From Rhinopomastus cyanomelas (taxonomy: Eukaryota; Chordata; Aves; Bucerotiformes; Rhinopomastidae), in NCBI GenBank assembly GCA_013400115.1, contig VXBP01004389.1, forward strand, positions 553,506 through 617,505: 64,000 nucleotides of DNA, read 5' to 3'. This document shows, piece by piece, positions 51,001 through 64,000 of this stretch. The notes under the pieces were generated by a model. It did no database searches and was not told the origin of the DNA. It worked only from the letters and a program-made list of their open reading frames with translations. Numbering within the stretch: the stretch's first letter is position 1; each line of letters begins with the position of its first letter. The position numbers were made by a program, and so were the translations under genes.

Positions 51001-53565
51001 TAAGTTTGGCTACTTACAGGTTACCCTCAGCACCGTCACCACACAGCCCCAGGTTTTGTGTGCCTGAGGACTGCTGGACAAATGTACACACTGCCTTAGG
51101 TTCTTCACTTCTGTGCTGGAAAACACCTCTACTACTACTTATTGGAGCATCCCTCACTCGTCACTGAGATGACAACAGGCAGCCATTTCAAGCGATGAGC
51201 GGGTAATCCAACGCACTACTGCTGACACCAACCTGAGCACACTTCTGCTCCAGGGTCCAGACAGCAGCCTATCTAAACGACCACCCAAACTGCTCTTAGG
51301 ACGCCTCACACGGCACTCCTTGTCCTTTCAGGTGCTTCAGGACAAGCACCTTGATGACATGGGCTCACTCTCAGAGCCATGACCTATGGCCATTCTCAAT
51401 AAGAACTCTGGACACTACTTGAAGAATTAAAAAGTGCTATAAAGGAAGTCTGACCCATCCAGACCAGCTCTGAAAAACTTCTTACTAAACCAAGCCAGAA
51501 TGCTTTTACTACGTCCATATCCGCTCTTTGACATCAACATGGATTTTACTTTCTTCATCTGGAACAGGCTGCCTGCGCCCCAACGCGCTCCCTCACCACG
51601 GAACTGAGATTTTTTGCTTTGTTCTCTTGTGAAGATGCACTGAATAATCACAGCAGCACACGCAGTGGCTGGTAGGATAAAGGCTGACAGTTAGTTGGTA
51701 CATTTGTAGTTAGTGCTATTTTTAAAAGAGCCAGGAAGCCAAGACCAAGTAATAAATATTTCCCTGTTTTCCTTGGTGTTTCTTAAAAATGACAGAAATT
51801 TTTACTGCAGCAAGAAGTCTCTGCTTTTGTGAGTGATCTTCTTTACTAGAAAAACCCACTTTTGCTACACCAAGTCAATGTCTTCTACCATAAATGACAT
51901 CATTCTGCAGACTGCACCACTCAGGAAAACATACTTGAGGTCTCGATTGTGCAAATCCTCCTCATGGGAATGGGCGATGCTGCTATGCTGGAGTCAAATT
52001 GCTCCCTGGAGTAATGGTGACCTAAGTAAAGAAATGACTTGCAAGCATGTGCAGGGTTTTAACTTAACTATGAGGAAATAAGCTTAACGAGGACATTTGG
52101 TTCATACTGTTCTCTGTTTTACTTCTCCAACCCTTTCCCATTTGTAATGACAGCAAAACAAATTGGCCACCTAGGCAATGACACGGCAAAGGTGGTGCAA
52201 CTTGTCCTCACTGGCCTGGTCAGTAAAAACACCAGGTAGAGTGGCTTTGAGGATTGATACCACCTGAGTCAGGCTGGGTCTCTAGACAGGTCCAGCTTGC
52301 AGTGATCACGAGAGAGAGAGTGTTTTGTCTGTCTGTCCAGGCGAGGTGCACTGCCTCCAGACCAGCTCTCCAGCACACCAACACTTCCCAGCTCGTATCG
52401 CTAAGAAGGCTTCTGACAGGCACCGAGCATCGATTCTTATTTTTTATAAACCACTAAAGAGCACATTCAGAGTCCTGTAAGGAGACAGGAGATGGAGGAT
52501 TTGCCTGGCTCCACACGAAGAGGATTGCCACAGTGGGTCTGTTTTAAACTCTGTAAGTGACTCTGTGTTTATCTACAGAAGCCCCCTGTTATTTTTCTTT
52601 CGGGGTGCACATGGATGTGTCGTTGAATTGTGAGATCGTACAGATAGAATTCCTCTAGGGTTCAAAAATATTAGATTAGATTATGTTATTTCAAGAAAGG
52701 AGAAAAAAAAATAAAGAACTAGTCTTAGAGTTAATAACAATATTAATGGGAAAATTTAGACTACAGCTGTAAGCATTTGGAAGCCCCTTTTCTCTTAATT
52801 CTTCCAAAAGACTGTTCACAATTTAATAAACACCACGTATTCGCACAGTGTCCCACACAAACAAAACCTAGAGAGAAAAATACCCACTCCTGTCACCCCC
52901 GGGGTTTCCTGGCTTCAAATGGCAAATTAAAAACAAACCCAGCTGGATGACTTTTCCAATCCATCATCTCTTGACTGAGGAGAACCTCCTCATGCATGAC
53001 TCTTCTCACAGAGCACTCAAGCTTTGTGCATTGAATGAGGTGTCACATAGACACATCTGAATGGCTCAGATCTTCCAGGACATTGCAAGTAAAAAGAGGA
53101 TACTTTCCTAACTACTAGAAAGTTCCAAGAAACAATTAATCTCTGATTAATGCCAGAGATGTTTGGGATGAGAATGGAAGACGGCTGGGGTGATGAGAAA
53201 ACACTGCAGTGAACGTGGAGTTGAAAACATTGCTGGGACTGAGAAAGCATTGTGAAATGGAATAGACAAGAGCACTCCAGGGCAAATGAGGACTAATTGG
53301 GATGAGAGAGAGCAAAACCTAAAACTGCCTAAATTTTTCACTCACTTTGTCTGAAGGTGCTCAATTGTCACATGAACTCAGAGGAATCACAGGCTTCAAC
53401 AGCGGCATCATTACAGTAAATTAGTTGTTCCACTTAGTCGTTTAAACACATATAAAGGCAGTCATCTCTAGGCATCCATGAATGGAGATTCTGATCATCC
53501 TTCATTTTAGCTAAAAAATTACACTCAGTTCCATGCTATCGTTTCCCGACAAAAAGACACTACTG

Positions 53566-54165
53566 AGTCATGAGAAGGGTCAGCATCCTGGGGTGGATCA
53601 GAAGGGGGGTGGTTAGCAGATCAAGGGAGGTTCTTCTCCCCCTCTACTCTGCCCTGGTGAGACCACACCTGGAGTGTTGTGTTCAGTTCTGGGCTCCTCA
53701 GTACAAGAGGGATGTGGAGCTGCTGGAGAGGGTCCAGCGTAGGGCAACAAAGATGATGAAGGAGATGGAGCACCTCCCTTATGAGGAGAGGCTGAGGGAG
53801 CTGGGTCTCTTTAGCTTGGAGAAGACTGAGGGGTGACCTCATTAATGTCTATAAATATGTGAGGGGTGGGTGTCAGGAGGATGGAACTGGGTTCAGTGTC
53901 ATGTAGTGATAGGACGAGGGGCAATGGTTGTAAGCTGGAACATAGAAGGTTCCACATCAACCTGAGAAGGAACTTCTTCCCAGTGAGGGTGACGGAGCAC
54001 TGGAACAGGCTGCCCAGGGTGGTTGTGGAGTCTCCTTCACTGGAGATGTTCAAGACCCACCAGGATGTGCCCCTGTGTGACTTGGTCTGGGTGATCCTGC
54101 TGTGTCAGGGGGATTGGACTGGATGATCTTCCTTCCAATCCCTAATGATTCTATGGTTCTATGAC
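53566..54165 (+). mobile_element. CR1 LINE, 5'-truncated, with 3' end
   Basis: About 600 bp of CR1 in plus orientation, antisense to the gene. It starts in the end of ORF2, where translation gives SILGWIRRG, then SREVLLPLYSALVRPHLE and LLERVQRRATKM. It then runs through the usual RRNFFPVRVTEHWNRLP region and ends with GGATTGGACTGGATGATCTT and ATGATTCTATGGTTCTATGA. The frame is already broken by stops and indels, and the copy is 5'-truncated, so it cannot move. It lies in intron 5 and its tail ends about 15 bp from the exon 5 donor. Confidence 0.95.
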
Positions 54166-54188
54166 AAAACAATGGCATCATCACTTAC

Positions 54189-54328
54189 TAGGAACTCCAG
54201 ACACCAGCCGTAAGGGACGTAATACTCGGAAAGCCCGCAGTGCTTTGACATCGAATCCGGCACCTTTTCCTCCTATTGAATTCCCCCCATCTGCTTTGGT
54301 TGCTTGTTCTAAAATTGCACTAAAAAGC
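54189..54328 (-). CDS. CACNA1C: CACNA1C exon 5 (IS3 end, IS4 voltage sensor)
   Basis: 140 bp between a TTCTTTTTGCAG acceptor and a GTAAGT donor. The first base completes a glycine codon and the last base (A) starts a serine codon finished by exon 6. The product reads [20 protein letters not shown], then KGAGFDV and the IS4 helix [17 protein letters not shown], with positively charged residues at every third position as expected for a voltage sensor. The IS3-IS4 loop GGNSIGGKG differs slightly from the mammalian GANALGGKG, a normal degree of divergence for a bird. A CR1 copy ends about 15 bases from its donor site (see the repeat at 53566-54165). Confidence 0.97.
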
Positions 54329-57811
<3,483 letters not shown>

Positions 57812-59198
57812 TTAGCCTCGTCTAAATTCTGGTTAGGCTCTGAAACCGTCTGCCTCTGCCTTGGCAGGGACTGAGGGCGGCATTTATGAACCTCATTTCC
57901 ATGGTTTGACATTCCAAGTTGTCCCATCCAAGATGTGGATTATCCTCAGTGTGAATACGCTGCTGTGGAGGGCACTGCTGGCCTTTGATGAGGACAAGCC
58001 ACACGCATGCGCTTCAAGAATCGATTCGCTAAAGCAGATGTTGAGCTAGATGGGTTGGCCAGGAGTTGTTTTCAAATGCACTCGGCTACTCATGAGACAG
58101 TTCCAGCTAAGTACGCATGAAAATAGCACGCTGTACCTGAGGGAATACAACTTAAAGGACAGAACACGTCTGGACTTTAAGTTTTTTAACTTAAAATTAC
58201 TGCAGAAACAAGAGGCTACATCCATTTTCTGGAGCAGCAGAAAGGCGTTGTAAGATAGCACACCGCTGAGCTCCATTTTCTGTTACTACTGGTCCTAAAG
58301 CACAGTGCCCCTTCTTCTGTCTGTTCTCTGAGAAGAACATCCTCCAAAACCGCACGAAATAACACTATCTTATCTGACATGGCCGGGGTAAAAGGAGCCT
58401 GAAGAAAGAAGTGAGCGGTTAGCACCTGACTGAACGTAACCCACCCCGTTGGCACACGGGACGGCTTCTGAAAGATGAAGTTTCCCAACACGATCAGCAT
58501 TGCCTTCTTGCCACCCCAAACGAAGGCAGTGTCTTGAGAACATCAGGCTTTAGGATGGGTAGTTAAATTTACACCAAGTGCTGCAAAACCACCACCTTTT
58601 ACCTAGCACACGTGCGTGAGGGAAACTCTGACATGCAGCTGCTGTAGAGGTGTTCAGTGCCAGGAGAATAAATCAGACAAACCCAGGATTCTCACCAATC
58701 TGAAACGAGCAATTATAAAACAGTGATGGACTTTGTGATAACTCATAACGTGCCCACAAGGCGCCTGAAGAACTTTCACTGAAGCGAACAGAGGATGTTA
58801 ATAGCTGTGGATGATGACAGGTCTGATACACGTGCCCTATATTCAAGAGTTCCTTTGCAAATCCATGACTGCTTCATGCACAGTTCTCTGTGTTTTCTAG
58901 TCCTTGCTTTTCTTACAGCACTTTGGCAAGGATAAATCCAGCCTTGTTTATAGCTCCACTGGAGTGACATTTTCTGTCAGAGTCCAACCGTGGTACAAAA
59001 CCAAGGTACAAGTGGCCCAACCCCCTGTGCAGGGTGACGTGCACAAGAAGATTCCCCCTTCAGTGAGCCTTGTGTTCTCTACTCACTCCACCCAAAGTGC
59101 CATTATGCTGATTTGCCTTCACCCACAGTCAGTAGACACTGGGCAGAGAAACAGGTTCTAGCCATACAAAACCATGTGAATATTTGGAATCCTATGTT

Positions 59199-59340
59199 TC
59201 ACAGCATCATTCAGGCTGGAAAAGACCCTTGGAACCCCGAGTTCAACCATCAACCCTGCTCCACAAGTACATCCCTAAACCATATCCCCCAACACCACAT
59301 CTAAGTGTCTTTTAAACTCATCCAGGAACGGGGAGTCAAC
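59199..59340 (-). mobile_element. old CR1 fragment
   Basis: TCACAGCATCATTCAGGCTG, then GAAAAGACCCTTGGAACCCC and GTTCAACCATCAACCCTGCT: reverse complement of an older CR1 3' end, diverged, on the gene strand in intron 3. Confidence 0.8.
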
Positions 59341-62300
59341 CTGTCTGTAGCTCATGGAGGGCAATGCACTGGACCACGGAGAAAATGAAGCAGGGAACTG
59401 GCCTTTAAAAGAACCACTGACACAGGGAAACAGATGCATGGACTCAAGTATGGACTCAAATACGGACTCCACGTTGCCACAAGGAAAACAGCTGCTGGTT
59501 GTTTCCTCCCCCTGAGGAGGTAGAGGCACCAGCTTGACCCAGTTATGAAAGAATATACGATTAGTCTCTGTATGTCTTTGTGTTGGGGTTTTTAGGTTGT
59601 GTGAATTGAATGTATTTTTACATGTTTTCCCCCAAATTCACATATTAACTAAATGAATGGGTTAATCTCATCTTGGACCAATCATCTGGATTGGTAGCAG
59701 AAATCTCTCGTGTGTTGTTGCTCAAGACTACTTCCTCTTGTTGGACTGAAACAGAACAATAGGATCCTGCCTGTATACGGATTAAATCCAGACACTGCCT
59801 TCCTCATGGGCTTGTTTTCACTCTGGCATGACCAAAACTTGAAGGAGTAATCCAAACAGACCATGTGCAAACATTCCAGCCTGAGCAGAGCTGAAGAAGC
59901 AAACGTTGTGTCCTGGCTTCTTTTGTTTTGGTCCACTGGTCTGATTGCATTGAAATGAACTGTCACTTTACATTCCGATCAGACCAACAGGAGATTGCAC
60001 TTCGTGCAGGCAGCAACATTAGGGAAGGCAGAATAAGGTTTATGACAGAGAATCTCATTTACAATCCCTGGGTAGAAATTAAAAGCTGGCTAGGTGTACT
60101 GTTACTATGCCTAGGAATTAAACTCACCCCTGAAAGAAAGTTTTCACTAGTTTCCCTTATGTCGTTTCAAAGACAGAGAGGCAGTTCAGTGTCTTCTCCC
60201 AAGGTTAACAAAGCCATTTGAAACACCACAGTCAATTGTCTGCCTACCAGCCACTGATTAAAGACAGGGTACAAGAAGCATCCATTTAAATCAGAGCAGC
60301 CCCAGGATGACAGCCTTATCTAATACATCATCACAAGCCGTATCATGTCTCATCCAGCTCCCAAAATGACTCCAGAAGTCAGAAAGTGGCTGTGGACCAC
60401 GCTCAATCATGTATGCAACGCATACGAGCGCATCAGTCATAAAACATCCCAGTGTTTCATTATTGATTTGGTTATGAAGGCTGAAAAGCAGTTCCCTCTT
60501 GCATGTTCTAACCTTTCTGTGCTGGAAATCACATCAGGGTTACACACTGAGCATCCTGTTGCCAGGCAGAGCCGTAAATATATATCCTGCTCTAGGAGGA
60601 ATTTGACAAGACCTATCCAATTAAATACTGACTCATTAGGGCAGCATCTACAAGATCATCTTTACAGCGCATCATCCAAGCAGAATAGACAAGCTCGCCT
60701 GCTTTGGGAAATAATTCACATGACCTCAGCAACAACTGTAGTGGTTTTATAGTTTGTCACCATCTCTGAGCTGGTACCGAAAGCCACAGGTCTGGAATTG
60801 TTCTCAGGTTGTTTTGCTCTGATCATCACTACAGAGTCAGTACACTATTCTTCAACAGGTCCCAAACTCTTAGGGGTAGGAAAAACACTTTTAGATGAAT
60901 CCCAAGTACCTGTCTGCTGAGAAGAGGTGATCCTGTCCCCATGAGATCTATTAATTTCAAGTCAATCACACGAGTTTTGGAGCTGACGATTCTTTAGCTG
61001 CTCAGAACTAACATTACGACAACTTGCACGTCTGGACTCTTGTCATACAGAGGGGCTGAGGAACCTTCCTGTTTGTTTTCAATCATCTTTTCTAACAGAT
61101 CACTTCAAATGAAGGACGGAATTTCCAGGAGTACCACATGTGGGTAGAGAGATGCTTTGGAAACGTACCCACAACGAGGCTTTCTGCGTGCCAGGGGTTT
61201 CTATAATCCCCTCGGGGATAAGGGATGCAGAGGAGTTGAATTCCATACCTCTAATTTAATGAAGCACCTTCCATCTTTTTGGTTTTTTCCTTTTCTTGTA
61301 AAAAATCATGTGGTCCTACAAGGTTTGAGTAACTGTCGTACACGCCACGTTAGACCAAGTCATTGTCTACATCAGGGAGAGCTTTGCCCCCAGTTTTAAC
61401 CAGGGAAGTATCATCCTCTCACTAGGTAAGTCAGTACCTGCCTACAGGCTGAATGCCCCATTTCTTTTCATCCTCTACATCAAGGCAGCACTACAGAATC
61501 TGAAATCTTCCCTGAATTACCCTGTAGGGAGGACCCAAACCTGGAGGAGACACCGTCATGGTACCGAACGGACACAACCACTGGCGCCGCCGCTAGCACT
61601 GGGCACAGCCGGAGAGAGGAGCCCTTGGGCAGCTGGCATGGCATCAGGCATCGGCAAGCATGGGCTCCTGACGCAAGCAGGACCACGTGCAGCACAACTT
61701 AGGCCTTCTGTGAATGATTCTCAACGACCGAGCAGAGAACTAGAGAGCCACCAAAGATCCTCTGAAGAAAGCTGGCCCTGAATCCTTGTTTCAATGATGC
61801 CAAGCGCAGACTTTCCTCTGACTGACCACCCAGAACTGCTCATCGAACCCCCTCTTAAAACATTTCTCTCCATGCATTTCAATCTGGTTATTCTTGTGCA
61901 TTTTATGATGCTCTGATTTATGCTTTTAATCTACTGCAATTCTTTCATAATTGTTTGTGCAGCGCAGCGATGCCTGACAGGGAATGCTTTATAAATAAAT
62001 TGAATTTATGACTATATATAGCCTCTCCCTCTTGAAACTTCGAGGCAAACAAGTTGGTCCCACAGTTCATGGTGCTCGGACCGGGATCTCCCAGCACACA
62101 CTTGTGCAAACGAGAGCAGGAGATGATGTATGTACGTGTGTGTGACCTTTGCTTTCCACCAGCAGCTTAGGGGCATGTTTAACATTCTGTCCACACTGCT
62201 CAGGACAGACAGGAAAAACAGCTGAAGGGAATGAAAAATTAAGAGTCCTTGCAGCTTTTCCTTTTCAACCTCTGTTTTCCCTTCTGTGGGTCAAAGGCTC

Positions 62301-62620
62301 TCAGCTGATGTTTACTACTTCTGGGTAAGTTTCTGATTGCCTGCTTGCTGTCCAAATGGACAGGATGCATGAAATGAGGCAGATACAAGGACCTTTGACA
62401 ACCAGCACATAGAAGTAATTTTATATTCTTAATGGAAGTCTAATTGGTAATTAATAACATGACTGTGACCTGTGCACTACTCAGGGAATAGAAATAGACT
62501 TCATTTTGAACAGAACAACAGGGCTGCAGAGAAGCAGGAGAACCAAAAGAAGTGCCCTGGTGTCCATCTCTAAAGAAGTTCGGGCATTACCAAGGAAAGA
62601 CCATTTCCCCACGCCACCTT

Positions 62621-62725
62621 CTGTGAGACTTGGTCTAGGTGATCCTCCTGTGTCAGGGGGATTGGACTGGATGATCTTTCGAGGTCCCTTCCAATCTGTA
62701 GTGATTCTATGATGCTATGATTCTG
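62621..62725 (+). mobile_element. CR1 3'-end fragment
   Basis: GACTTGGTCTAGGTGATCCT, then GGGGGATTGGACTGGATGAT, CTTTCGAGGTCCCTTCCAAT and three tail units (GTGATTCTATGATGCTATGA). Plus orientation in intron 3. Confidence 0.95.
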
Positions 62726-63054
62726 CAGGTCACTAGTTTTCATGCCAGATGAGAGCCAGCCCATGCACCTCTTCTGTCCTGCTGTGATAGACCCTTGAGG
62801 CTTTACTGGTTCTCACACAGATAAACCTACAACAACAAACTGAGAGAAATACTAGATGCTGGACAGTGACATGTCAGGAATGTTATTAATAATCTATAAT
62901 GTTCTTTAATTAAACTTAGCTTGATCAGCTTCTGGCTGGTGTGCAAAGACACGCTCTTCTGCACTCACCAGCTTCAGGGGCAGCTTTATCTCCACCAAGT
63001 ACTGCAGGATCTCTGTCCAAAGCAACAGCGAGGTTTCAGCTGGCCCATCAGCTG

Positions 63055-63123
63055 TTGCAGGTGGATTGGACTAGATGATCTTTCGAGGTCCCTTCCGATC
63101 CGTAATGATTCTATGATTCTATC
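63055..63123 (+). mobile_element. CR1 3'-end fragment
   Basis: GTGGATTGGACTAGATGATC, then TTTCGAGGTCCCTTCCGATC and AATGATTCTATGATTCTATC. Plus orientation in intron 3, about 330 bp from the previous CR1 tail. Confidence 0.95.
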
Positions 63124-63387
63124 AGGAACGTGTGAATCCCACTTGCAACCAGGATTTTCCTCCATCAGCTACAGAAAAACCCTTACAAAGCCCATCCCGT
63201 GGGAGGTCACTCCCAGCGAAACGGTCTCCAAGAGGGCAGCCAGATTTCCACTACATCAGACAGCCTGCTGCTCGGGGATGGCAAGCATTTTGCCAAAGGA
63301 ACTCAGACTTCAAAGGTTTTGTGTTCACTCGATGAAAATAAGACACCACAGACTTCATGCCTTCACTCGCTCTATTCCCAAGGCTTG

Positions 63388-63407
63388 CTCTCTCTCTCTC
63401 TCTCTCC
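63388..63407. repeat. (CT)n run
   Basis: Twenty bases of nearly pure CT. Confidence 0.95.
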
Positions 63408-64000
63408 CTTCTCAATCACCCTCAGGCTCTGAGCAAACAGGAATCACATTGATCTGCCTGGAAATTATTGTTAATGCTATTAATGTTCTAGGCTGCTGCA
63501 CTGGAGGCCCTCCAAGGTCTTAGTCCTGACTAGTTGCCCTGTCTGATGTGTAATACACTAAACCCATCACTTTCACCTTGCTGCTGGCCAGGTTCCAGTT
63601 CACACCAGAGAAACACAGGACAGCTGATGCCTGTACTTGAACCTAGGTGAGTTTCTTGTGCTCAGCACACAGTCCTCATAGCTTCACAGCCTCCACAGTG
63701 TCATCCCCTGGCATGTTCTGGCTTTTTAACCCTTCATTTTCCCACTCTGCTTTCATCATGCAGAGTGAAGTTGGGCTTGGTGCAGCCCGGGCAGAAGTGG
63801 CAGGACCTGGATGGACTCCTGGAATCCATTCTGAGAGGATTATTCTCCTGTCATATTATCCCCTAGTCAAGCATGCAATGATTACTGTATTTAACTGAAG
63901 ACTACCAGGTTAAACCCAGAAACATCAAACCAAACCACTTACTTGATGTTGTAACGAGTAATATTGTAAAATAATTGCATGGCATTGCAGGTGAAGCTTT

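Larger units (their letters stand above)
47168..54188 (-). other. intron 5
   Basis: 7021 bp. It holds the CR1 copy next to exon 5 and an older, oppositely oriented CR1 fragment at 47868-48077. The stretch around 50740-50800 is rich in alternating purine-pyrimidine (CACACACACGC, GCGCACGCGGGCGCAC). Nothing else is recognised. Confidence 0.8.

Noticed and set aside
62921..63523. 200-codon plus-strand open frame
   Set aside because: It runs through a CR1 tail, and no family or splice pattern supports coding.

Overview
This window is vertebrate nuclear DNA, almost certainly from a bird. It carries the middle of one gene, on the minus strand, that encodes the pore-forming alpha-1C subunit of the L-type voltage-gated calcium channel (CACNA1C, CaV1.2). 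The bird call rests on many chicken-repeat-1 (CR1) retrotransposon copies, with their 3' ends of the type GGTCCCTTCCAATCC followed by ATTCTATGA units, and on short introns. The species cannot be fixed from sequence alone.

Eighteen coding exons were found by reading splice sites and reading frame on the minus strand. In human-style numbering they run from exon 4 (57631-57492) to exon 20 (1160-1031) and include both mutually exclusive exons for segment IS6. Every junction keeps frame. With one IS6 exon the joined coding sequence in the window is 2316 nt (772 codons), with no stop. It runs from segment IS2 through all of domains I and II and the II-III loop to IIIS1. The calcium-selective glutamates of domains I and II (TMEGW, GEDW), two S4 voltage sensors and the beta-subunit binding site (AID) of the I-II loop are all present. 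CACNA1C is favoured over CACNA1D, S and F by the loop sequences GENCGARLAHRISKSKF, AEDDPSPCA and EMPVGPRPRP. The exons before exon 4 lie beyond position 64000, and those after exon 20 lie before position 1.

Layout by coordinate: 1-12600 is exon-dense (exons 20 to 12); 14529-14555 is a 27-nt microexon (11); 23234-23324 is exon 10; 28983-29155 is exon 9; 33757-34338 holds the two alternative IS6 exons; 45004-47167 holds exons 7 and 6; 54189-57631 holds exons 5 and 4; 57632-64000 is the start of intron 3. Introns make up more than 95 percent of the window. They contain recent CR1 copies in both orientations, two much older CR1/L3-like remnants, short tandem duplications and one 21-base assembly gap inside a CR1.

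No other gene, RNA gene or exon on either strand could be supported. The most notable points are the microexon with an SRRM4-type upstream UGC, a NAGNAG tandem acceptor at exon 19, a CR1 ending about 15 bases from the exon 5 donor, two copies of a roughly 138-bp element that share the same 5' start and a CR1-like tail, and a set of weak GTAY-type donor sites.
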